64,000 bases of DNA from Semisulcospira habei (lineage: Eukaryota > Mollusca > Gastropoda > Semisulcospiridae). Made by a program: the position numbers and the translations under genes. This document shows, piece after piece, positions 37,062-48,468 of this stretch (position 1 is its first letter; each line of letters opens with the position of its first letter). The notes under the pieces are model-generated. The model did no database searches, was not told the origin of the DNA, and saw only the letters and a list, made by a program, of their open reading frames with translations. The stretch lies in assembly GCA_036245525.1 (NCBI GenBank), contig BTPG01000008.1:34674850-34738849 (forward strand). Reading direction: 5' to 3'.

Positions 37062-38399
37062 ACAACACAACACAACACACACTCCTACTGTACTTTTTCT
37101 CCCCTGCGTATTATCAGGTCGCTCCCCTACCACAAGCTCACACACACACCGACACACACTCACACACACACTCGCACACACACCTTACTGCACCCTAGTC
37201 CCGTCTTTCTCTTTCCTCTCCTCACAAACAATCATGCTCATCAGATATGTCAACAACTGCTATCTCTACACCGCCGCGCCACCTACTGCGCGGCCGGTGC
37301 CGCCGACAGTGTTCCAAATGCCTTACATGGCATCCGATTGCGAAAGAAAGGCCGCAGGGGTGGAATTAGCAGAAGGCACGACTCATCACTACACCCACAA
37401 CCACAAACTTCTTCCCCTTTTCCTATGTTCTTCCACCCCTTCCTCGTTCCCTCGCCTCTCTGTCTTCTCCCCATCTCTTCCTTCTTCTCCCATTTCTTCT
37501 CCTCTCTTCCCCTCATCTACCGCTCCCTGCTCTCCTCGGCCGCCTCCTCCCCCACCCTCCCCTCCCTCCCCTCAACCCCTCCTCCTTCGCCTGCTTTTTC
37601 CTCCTCGTCCCCTCCCCACCCTTTCTCCTCCCCTTCACCCTCCCCCTCCCTCTCCCTCTCCCTCATCTTTTCCTACTCTACTTCCTCCCCCCTTCCCCTC
37701 CCCCCCTCACCCTCCTCTCGCATCCTCTTTCTTGTCCGGTTCTCCTTCCCCGTCTTTTCTTCCTCCCCCCTCCCCCCTCCCTCATCGTTCCCCCCTCCAT
37801 CCTCTTTCCCCCCTCCCCACCCTCCTCCTCCTCTATCCTCTTCTTCACCCGTTTCTTCTTCCTCTTCCTCTTCTGTCTCACCCAACCTAAAACTGTGTCT
37901 GTTCAATGCACAGTCTGTCTGCAAAGATGGCAAAGCCGACGTGATTTCAGATTTCATTCTACAATGACCAAACGTTGTCATGATCACCGAAACGTGGCTC
38001 CGCTCAACTGGCGAACCCATCATCGCCAGCGTCACTCTGAGTGGCTACCGCCTTGCCTCCTTCCCGCAAGCCTCCAGAGGGGGTGGCATTGCCATCATCT
38101 ACAGGGACTGTCTTTCCGCTCACCTCTCCTTCTCTCAGTCTCTCCCTTTTGCTCATCCCTCCTTTGAATCTGTCGAGGCCGTAGCAACACTCCCTGGCCA
38201 GTCCCTCATCTTCTCATGTATCTACCATCCCCCTCCAAGCTCTCAAAACAAACTAACTCCATGTTCCTCACCGAGTTTGACCTCCTCCTCGACCACTACA
38301 GCACACGACCCGGAAAACACATCCTTCTTGGCGACTTTAACTTCCACTTTGACAAACCCAACCACCCTGACACAAAACGCCTTTGCCCACACACACACA

Positions 38400-38460
<61 letters not shown>

Positions 38461-38859
38461 CGGTAGCATCCAGTATCAACAGTGAGGTCAAGTCTGGCAC
38501 CAACTACCCATCAGGCCGAGCATACATCCCTAGGGGCGAATGTTCAAGCCGCGTGGATGGTCCTTTAGCATATTACATTCCACTTCATCTGCCACAAAAT
38601 GACGGAATCCTTTTTCGCGGACAGGCTTGGCACTTACCATCCGCGCGGTTGAACATTCGCCCCTAGGGATGTATGCTCGGCCTGATGGGTAGTTGGTGCC
38701 AGACTTGACCTCACTGTTGATACTGAATGCTACCGTTGAGTGTGTGCATGTACGTGAGCGGCAGCAGGCACGAGTGAATGCGAATGTATGCAGTGACGTG
38801 TATGTATGTTGACGTAAGTTTTGTGCTACGTGTTTTGTGCTTGTGTATTTGCGTCATTT

Positions 38860-38891
<32 letters not shown>

Positions 38892-41800
38892 ATTTTTTTG
38901 TACGTCATTCTAAATTCTCTCTATACAGGATGACGTCTTTTCTTCTCTCGTGTTCTTTTCTGTTCTACGTTTGTTTCCATGTCACCTAAAGAAGGACCTT
39001 TGATCCGAAGCGTCATTCCTTGTTTCTATTTTAAAGGGTTTTCCACCACTATCTTCTGTTTTTCTTTCACATGAAACCCTAGCGGCAACAGTTTTACTAC
39101 ATAGTGTGTCTGTCAGTTTGCTTTAACCCATTTAGCCTCGGGACCCTGCAGCAGGAGATGGATTGATCAGGATAATTCAAGGGGAGTGCCCCATGAGCTG
39201 GCGCCTGAAGGCGCCATGATAATCTGGCACTATCCTTGAATTATCATGATCAATCCATCTCCTACAACTGGTACATAGTCGTTGGACAATGCCTCCAAAG
39301 GTTTCGTGGGGTTAAGAGGGTTAATACCAGTATTCATAAATATGGTTTTACACTGTGTGGATGATTTAACCCTTATCATTCGGAATACAGCAGTGTGTGA
39401 AATAAGTTTGACTAAAATAGTTCAAGGATAGTGTGAGAATAGCTTGGCACCTCCAGGCACCAAGCTATTTTGTCACCACCCTTGAACTAAAGCCATTGGT
39501 CTATATCCTTATCTGTAAGTACTATAATGTAGCTTGCATATGGCAGTGTATAATTTTAAAGCTTTTAACCTCAGTATGATTAAATAACTGTTTCAGGTTT
39601 GGAGGGTAGAAGATTTTGACCTGAAACCTTTGGACAAGAGCAGGTATGGAGAGTTCTTTGGCGGCGATTGTTACGTCATTCTCTACACCTACAAGCTGCA
39701 TGGCAACAACAACTTCATCATCTACTATTGGCTGGTAGGTAGTGCTTTGTCATCACAAACCTGCAAACCTTTATTAGCCCTCAAGGGGAAATTTGGGCTG
39801 CCTTCCCCAGGGAGAGTTTATCACCAAAAGAGCAGCACCTTTCAAGCATTTTAAAATTATTTTGTTCACACAGTTTTGCTAGAATAGGAAAGTCGGAGTT
39901 CCTGCAGAGAACCGCACAATGAGTGACCTGAATGCCAGGAATGATTATTTCAGCATAATTTAATTATCACAGTAGGTGCAAGTAGAAATCGATCCCACGC
40001 TATACATCCATGTGTTGATAACATTGAAAACAAGACCTAAAGAAATAATAATTTAAAAAAGAACATGCTTTGAAAGGATTTGTGCAAAACGGTTTACTGT
40101 TTTATGCTCATGCTTTCAAAGCATGTTTCTTTCTTTCTTTCTTGGTTTTGTTTCCTGTAACATTGGCAGTAACAGTGGCAACAGCCTGCTGAGCAGGGAG
40201 CCTTAACACATTTGAGACGTGACGCACACGGATACGTGTATCCGTGTGTGGCACGTCTCAAATGAGTTAAGCTGAGTTACCATCCCCTAGGCCAGGGTTG
40301 CATTCCTTTTGCTCGTCAGTATAGTATGATGGTGATGATTGCATTTCTGTTTGCTACAGGGTGCAAAAGCAACAGTTGATGAGAAAGGCACAGCTGCCCT
40401 CAAGACGGTGGAGATGGATGAAAAAATGGGGGGTGCACCTGTGCAGGTGGGTGTATACTTGGTTGTGGGTGTGGGTGTTCGTCCAAGATCCTTTTTGTGA
40501 TCTTGTGATTTTTACACCCTGCACCTGGAAAGGGGAGATGGTGGGGGGGGGGGGGAGGAGGGGGTGGGTAGGTACTTGAATTCAGTTTGTTCTTCTCTGG
40601 CATCTTTAAAACCACAACAGACTAAGTCTGATAACCACTCTGTGTGAGGAATACAATATGTATAGCGATAGCAAGAGATATAGCTCCTCATGAACTCCCG
40701 CATCTGGGGGGGGGGGGGGGGAGGGCTGATGAGGATCTATATGCCTCTTGCAGCTGGCCTGGCAGTAAAGAGGTAAATAGCAAATTCATCAGAACGTGAT
40801 TTCACAATAGTATCGTGAAACAAACGCATATGACTTAGCTGACAAACGGATTTGTTTCGTTTAGGTGCGAGTTGTGCAATACAAGGAGCCTCCTCACTTC
40901 ATGGCTATATTTGGCGGCAAGATGATCATCTTCCAGGTAAGCTTGCTCAGCTTTCTGCGTCTCGGTGGCAAAAAATATTTTATGAAAGGAGAGGTAAGGT
41001 TTTAAACATTTTTTTTTATGACCTGCCGAGTTCTGTACAGTGAGGTTAACCCCTTCACTGATATTGTCTAAAATATATTATCTCTGGAACCTTTGTAGAT
41101 TCAATGCTGGAGGGGATTAAAGGATCTATGCCTTTTGCTAAAACCACTTTGTATTTATGTTCATTTATTTAATGGCTGATATTAATTTTTGATGTTGAAG
41201 TTACAATGACTTCAAAAGCACATCTATGTCATAGGGTGGCAAGGCAGGGTGGTCGCCAGGTGAGAAGAGCGTGGATGGTCCAGGGGACAGATACATGCTA
41301 CAAGTACGCGGCAACTCACCTCTAGACTGCAAGGCTGTGCAGGTGAGCTGAGAATGACATCAACCCTTTGGCTGTTGATAGCTCTTTTTGTTGAGGCCAT
41401 TCCTGCAGGACTCCCCTTGACAGACAGACAGCTGTTGTCAAAGAGTTAATAACATTGGTATGATTATGAACCACCTTGTGCTTGCAGCTACTGAAAGTAC
41501 TGTTGACTGCACGTGCAAGGGTATTAACCCATATCAAAGCTTCAAATGTGTACACTGCCATACGCAAGCTACATTATAGTACTTACAGATAAGGATATAG
41601 ACCAATGGCTTTAGTTCAATGGTAGTGCCAGAATAGCTTGGCACCTAGAGGTGCCAAGCTATTCTGGCACTACCATTGAACTATTTTAGTCAAACTTATT
41701 TCACACACTGGTGTATTCCGAATGATAAGGGTTAATGACATTTTATGCTGAACAAATGCATCATGAACTAAACCCAAGACTCTCGTTCAAGTGAACCATT

Positions 41801-44800
41801 GTTTGTGAATGTTGCAAACATTTTCGTCTTTCATTTATCAGTGTGTACGTGCATGGAGATTGTGTGTGTGTTGTATTAACCCATTTAGCCCAAACACTCT
41901 ACAGCAGGAGATAGCTTGACCATGATAATTCGAGGGTAGTGCCAGATTGGCTTGGCACCTTTAGGCACCAAGCCAGTCTGGCACTACCCTTGAATTATCA
42001 TTCAGCTGATCTCCTGCAACTGGTATATAGGGACATGTGGTCATGGGGCTAAATGGGTTAATATGAACTGATGACAGTCCTTTTTGCTGTGTAGGTTGAT
42101 CTGCGAGCTTCCTCCCTAAACTCCAATGATGTGTTCGTCATCTTCACCAAGACAGCAGTGTACATTTGGGCTGGAAAGGTACTTATTTTCTCAAAATCAT
42201 TACCGACGGCATTACTACTAGGAATGCTTCCCTTAGCTTAACAATTTTAGCCCAAAAAACTCGTTGTGTACCCGACGACAGGGGAGGCAACCACCAAGTG
42301 GGTGTCATTACCCGGATACCCCGAGTGGCCTCCCCTGCCTCCCTGTCCGGTGGCGCGCTCACCGTTTCCCGGCAGTCTCTTCGCTTAGCTCAACCAGGAC
42401 AGGTTTGAGCATATCGTGCTCCGGTTGTGGTTAGGTGGATTACCGTTGTGTACCGTGGACATTTGGATTTATGTGCATTGTATTGTGCTTGGATTACCTA
42501 CATGTTCTGTGGATTATGTGGTGTTGGGTTTTTCTGTGGGATTATCGGTTTGAGTCCTGATAAGGTAAAGTAGCGGTTACTGCCTCTAACCGGTTTCGAC
42601 CGGTCGGCGGCAGCAATCGGGTGGTGATGTATGCAAGCCGACCAGGAGCGCGGTCCCTCTGCGGAGGCTCCCCGCTTCTCGCCGGTCTTCTTCTGTCCTT
42701 TATTACAGTGCTTAGGTACGGACCTGCACCAAGTGTGGCACCTTCCAGTGGCCTAGGACGGCCATGATGTCTGCCTACCATGCTCGTGCTGCTCCTCCGA
42801 TCAGACAGGCGAAAGTGCGTGACGTGGGAGGAAGAGAGATGGTCGCAGCTGGGGGCGTTTTACCGGAGGGATAAACCGGCGCCTTGCACACAGCTGACGA
42901 ACAAAGCAGCATTGACGACAATGAAGGGAAAGGCAGAATCATACTGGTCGGTGCCCCAGGCAGCACTGCCCCGCATTGAGCGGATGAATGAGCCTAGCAG
43001 CAGCAAAGGATCGGTGCTTGCCCCCCCATTCGGACCCGGCACCAAGAGCTCCACCCCTCCTCGTAGAGGCCTTGGGACATGCTCGACCGCCAGTGATGGG
43101 GTTCGCCCCTAGGCACGTGTTGGCATATGGAAGCTCGGTCCCCCCGCAATAAAGATTTTGGGCCAGATTATCACCCCCCAGGTGAGAGACGGAGAGAGAG
43201 AGCCCAAGCGGGGGACCCCCTCCCCCCTGAGAGGCAAGTGCCCGCCAGCCTTAGGCCGGACCAGCGCCGTCACCGGGCCATGTCTACAACGCACCTCTCA
43301 GGGAGGGACAGGAAAAGATAGCCACAGAACGCACACAAGAGCTCCACCCCGCCTCGTAGAGGCCCCGGATATGCAAGGACGCTCACTATGGGATTCGTCC
43401 CCCAGGTATGGGTCTGCATGGAGCTCGGGCATCTCCAGTAAACAGAGGGCGAGAAATTCAGTCATGTGAGACACAGAACGCACGGAAGAACTCCACCCCG
43501 CCTCATAGAGGCCCGGGACATGCTCGAACGCCAGTGATGGGGTTCACCCCTAGGCTGTGTCGGCATATGGAACGCGGTTCCCCCGCAGTACAGGTGGAAG
43601 ACGAGATATGAGTCTCAAACAAGCAAGCTTTGGGACCGGAGCTCTCCCTCGAGGACGGTTGTGCAGTCAACCGAACCAACTGTCGGGACGTACTTCCCCA
43701 TTGTGTTGGACTGAGAAATGTTTTGGAGACCGAAGCTGTCCATAGGAGGACGGACATTCGGTCATTAGAGCCAGCCGACAGGAGGTGCTTCCCCGTCGTG
43801 ATTGAACCACCAGGACACCTCCCCCACGCCGTAGGAGCATGGAGAATGACACAGGCTTCGGATTCCTGAGTCGAAGAGTGGAACCACAGATGAGTACTAA
43901 CTCGCATGGCAGATCCCCCTTGTCTGAAGCCCTATTGGAAGGAACTAACTCGATCAGCAGCTGACGAGAGGTGGTGCCAACCGCCTACCCACACTCCGCC
44001 CTAGGAGGTAGAGAGGAACTCACAGTGGCCATGGACCTGCTTCAGGCGGGGATGAAGTCTACATGTTCGGTCGGGCGACCGCAGCAGCTGGAGAAAGGGC
44101 GCTACAGATACCTATTGCCTGGGAACGTCTTCTTCCCTCTTTGCCTCTCCGACCAGCGGACAAGCTCAGGTACGGCGCAGCATGGGATCTCTCGGTGACA
44201 CCGAGCATCAGAGGCACCTGGCAAGAGCGGCCGTTCTTCCGACCAGAGCTTCAAGGGCCGATTTCCTCCGGGAAACAACAGCCTCGACACCGGCGCCGGG
44301 ATCACGGAGATGGCAGCGGCAAGACGGAATCGCCCTCACTTTCGACACTCGACCTTGGCCTGTTGGACTATGGAACGAGCGTTAACGCATCAACACAGTG
44401 TGGACGAGTGGAAGCAGCGTCTCACCGGCCAGGATCCTCGTACTGGACGAGGGATCAAGCAGACGACCACAACAGGCTGGAGATGGAAGCAGTGTGCTTC
44501 GCGTTCTCTCCGAGTGGAAGCAGCAACGCACAGGTCAAGATATCCTCGCCGTTGGACGAGGGATCAAGCCATCAAACACATCAACAGGTTGCGGATGAAA
44601 GCAGGGCGGCTCGCGCTCTCGCCGTGGGAAGCAGCGTCTCACGAGTCGGGATCCTCATAATGGACGAAGGATCAAGCGGACAAAACACATCAACAGGCTA
44701 GAGATGAAAGCAGCGTGCCTTGCATTCTCTCCGAGTGGACGCAGCAGCTCACAAGTCGGGATATCCTCGTACGTGGACGAGGGATCAAGCCGTCTAACAC

Positions 44801-47800
44801 TTAAACAGGCTGGAGTGAAAGCAGTGTGGCTTGAGCTCTTTCTGGGTGGGAGCAGCGTGTCATGGGTCAGGATTACGCGTACTCTCCAACAGCTCGACAG
44901 TGGTGGCATACATCCAGAATCGGAGGTCGAGGAGGCGCCAAGTTACACCCGGAGGACATGGTTCGGAGTAGGGGTAGACAATGGACTCGCCTAGCAGACG
45001 GTCGGTGCGCTCCAACACATTGCAGATTCGCCGCTCTTTGGACGAAGTGTCCCGGTTCATCGCGTCATTCCGCCGGCTGTCTTTGCCCTGAGAGGAAGGC
45101 TGCGACGATGACTGACACATCGGGTGGCCCAGTGCGTCACGTCGCTCCCTCGCAGACTTTGGGATCTAGTGGAGGCATTGGGCGACCACTCGGCAAGACG
45201 CCGGCGGATAACAAGGTTCTTCTGAAGACTCCCGATGACCAGAGAGGATGAACATCTACTTCCGCCGGCAGTGATGTGGAGTCTCTTCCGGGCAGTGCCG
45301 TGCTAGTGGTGGATAAGGAGGCATGGATGCAGGCGGCGGCTTCCCACAGAATACAGACTTGGACGGGAGGAAACGGAAGCGAGGCTTGGACAGGACTGCT
45401 CCCTGGGTTCGCTTTCCCCTAGCTGGCGCGGGATTTCCTTGAGAGGGTGACGCCTTCCGTGAGCAAGTGTCTGCAGGACACCTAGGACCTTTCAGCCTCG
45501 GTTCATCAGAGCGGGACACGCACGGAGCTTGTGACAGCCTTTAGGATGGCGTACTACTCCTCAGCCTACTACTTGGCGGAGATCGCCGGAGGCGAATGGA
45601 TATGAAGGGACACGCTGTTGTGACAGGTTCCATGCTCGCCTGTCTTTTGGGATAACATAGAGATGGAAGGCTCCGCGCGAGGACACTCATCTGTGGGACC
45701 GACTTGGCAGACGATAAGGCGACAGCGCAGGATCCCTTGCCACCTCGGCAGGATTGTCTCCACTCGCTTCAGTCAGCGGGGGAGAGATGGAAGCTTTGGC
45801 TAAAGTGCTACTTGGTGATGCGGGAGCCCTGCCTAGAAGGAGACCATGGAGCTGGACTGAGATCCTGATGCCCGACAGGCTACGGTAGGTTCTTACGGAT
45901 CCCTGACCCGGAGACCAGGGGATGTCTAGTGTCGGCTTTGCGCTTACTAGTAACTTAGGCCCTGCGCTTGCAACTACGTGGGACCAGCACCCAGGTTTGC
46001 CGCCTAGGCAGGGAGTGCCTGACCGATAACAGCGGGATAACAATGGGGGAACACGCAGGCAGATACATCTGCTGGCTGGAGTTGATGGCAGTGCAGCTGG
46101 TGCTCGTCAGATGGAAACGATGGCTTACGCTACGGAAGGTATGGGTGCGCTCCAGCTACTAGAAGGTCCGGGGTTTCTTCGTGTAGCCCTTCTACTGGTG
46201 GTGCAGAGATCGGGACAGCACTCGTCGGACACGGCACTTCGGAGGTCAGCTCAACGTACGCGCGGATTCCCCTTGTGGCAGGGTCAGCGGCAGCGAAAAG
46301 AGTGTTACTACACCCGGCTGCCTTCCAACTACTCTACGCGTGTGAGGAGACTCCGATGATAGGCCGGTCCTCCTGTAGTGGAACAGGAAGCTGCTTCCTC
46401 TGTCGCCTCCAGACCGGATCCACAAGCTTGGGCCATGGATGGGCTCCTTCGAGGAACGGACTCCTTGCGTAGCCAATCACCATTGCATGTGAATTCCCCG
46501 GTTGGTCTGTTCACTGAAGTTAAGCCGTTTGGGGGCGGTTAATCCTTGGTTGGATCAATGGGTATGGTGGAAGTCATCTTAACCCTTATCTTGTTCACCA
46601 GAGGGTGACATACGTTTAGAATAAGAATAGTTAAAGGGTAACGCCAGAGTGGCTTGGCGCCGCTAGGCTTCACGCTATCTGGCCTAGCCTTCAAGTAAAG
46701 CCTTTGGGCTATATTCTTATTTTCTATAGTATAACCTGTGTATGGCAGGGCACAGATTGAAGCTGTTAGCCTCAGGCTGATATGGGTTAAGATGCGGCAG
46801 CGCATTCTCTCCCTCAGGACGGGTACCTAGGGGCTCCACAAGCTCAGGGATGACATGGTGATTAGGACTTTGATGGCCGTTCAGCTGGATCACAGTCCTT
46901 TTTAGACGCGCGGCGAACCCCTGCCTCAGCTCCACGTCTGAGATGATCGCAACCCTGGCAGCAACTGTTGTACAGACACAGAGCCGTTGGTGCGGCACGC
47001 TGGAGTCTCTGACAGTACGGATACGATGGAGAGTGGAGAGTACTACAGGCCTGATGTGCAGCGGAGCAACTCTCCTCACAGACCGGACTACCCCCATATT
47101 GGCCGAGTTTATCTAGGGGTTCCCAAGGAATCGGACCCCTCAGCATCATTCGAATTTACCGGGTGGCCGACACTTATTGACACCTAGCATGGATCAGTGC
47201 CGGTACAGACCCCTCGGATCGGATCGAGCACTGTCATCGGCAAGACGGCCGGCTTCCGCTGGCGATGCTGGGAGACCTAACGAGAAGACCTGCTGACTGT
47301 TCGCCATCGCTTCGGTTTCACAGTTAGCAAGATTGCTCCTTCTCGGGGCATCCCTCCGGTCTCCAGTTCAGGGCCGATGACTAGGGCAGCACTCCACCGG
47401 CTGGACTTGGGCTAGGAACCTCCTTCCAGTGTCCAGGGATACGGACCAGTCCCGGGAGTTCCGCCTACACAACGCGGCCTTATAGTGGCAGGCGCAAGAC
47501 TACGCCACTAAGACAAAGACACACGCCTATTCCTGCTCTTGGCTCCAGGCAGATGCGACTCCTCGGCGCAAACGGTCCCTAGCTTGCTGAGTCGTTCGTT
47601 CGGCATACCCCTAGAGGGGGCTCAGACGTTGCGCGTCCGAGCACACAAGTCAAGCAGGGGCTACTAGCAACGCCTTACCAGCTTGGCACAGGGCGGAAAT
47701 TGTGGCGGCCATAGGTGAGTGGGCCGAGTCTACATTCGCCCGCAGAGAACTGTCAGACCTATTCGGCCAGTGCGTCTACCTGGCACTAGTGGGGGTCATC

Positions 47801-48430
47801 TCGGCGGCACAGCACTCCCTCCCGGCGCCACAGGCGCCATGGGTAACGCCTACCTAAAATTGTCGGGAGTGGCGCGTAGGGATGGGCCTTGATAGTTCAT
47901 GAGCAGAGTGCTCGGGCAGGGGACAGGTGTACCAGATTGCGGCACCCTCCTCCTATTCGCCATTCTTCCTAGTAGTAATGCTGTCGGTAATGATTTTGAG
48001 AAAATAAATGAATTTTTCTCTAAAATGTATTTTTTTGAAAAATACTTACCGACGGCATTACTCAGAGGTCCCTCCTGCCATCCCCGCTTGCCGCAGTCGA
48101 GCTGAGACTCGGAGACTGCCGGGAACGGTGAGCGCGCCACCGGATAGGGAGGCAGGGGAGGCCACTCGGGGTATCCTGGTAATGACACACCTTGGTGGTT
48201 GCCTCCCCTGTCGTCAGGTACACGACGAGTTTTTGGGGCTAAAATTGTTAAGCTAAGCGAAACATTCCTAGTAGTAATGCCGTCGGTAAGTATTTTTCGA
48301 AAAAATACATTTTAGAAAAAAATTCATATTTTATACTATTCACTTTTTATCTAGATTTCAGTTATATTTTTAATTATTATTTGATTCAAGGTAGGAGTCT
48401 TAACTAGCGATTCTTTAACCCACATCACCA

Positions 48431-48468
<38 letters not shown>

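Larger units (their letters stand above)
36231..39115 (+). mobile_element. Inverted-repeat-bounded LINE fragment with 13-bp target duplication
   Basis: AGTGTGTCTGTCA occurs at 36231-36243 and 39103-39115. Just inside, 36245-36410 is the inverse of about 38868-39062 (shared words: GATAGTGGTGGAAAACCCTT, GACGTCATCCTGTATAGTGA). Between lies the 5' part of a CR1/L2-like LINE: leader, low-complexity region, endonuclease N-half, then a CA repeat and a palindrome instead of RT. A twin-priming or template-switching insertion would explain inverted ends and a single duplication; two separate insertions is the alternative. Confidence 0.7.
42183..48328 (+). mobile_element. DIRS-like retrotransposon copy B, 6.1 kb
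   Basis: Left end TTATTTTCTCAAAATCATTA at 42183, right end TTAGAAAAAAATTCATATTT at about 48328. Inverted terminal regions (CATTACTACTAGGAATGCTT...GTGTACCCGACGACAGGGGA GGCAACCA and its inverse at 48180-48290) and an internal complementary region (47963-48063) are clear. The protein regions are badly decayed: a repeated leader, a gag-like zone, almost no RT, RNase H and recombinase traces. A TTAA MITE (46579-46790) is nested in it. Confidence 0.88.

Noticed and set aside
36691..37967. Two long overlapping open frames (399 and 352 codons) as a possible novel protein
   Set aside because: They consist of CA-repeat and C/T-rich translation (His-Thr and Pro-Ser runs) in several frames at once, with tandem duplications. 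No conserved domain.
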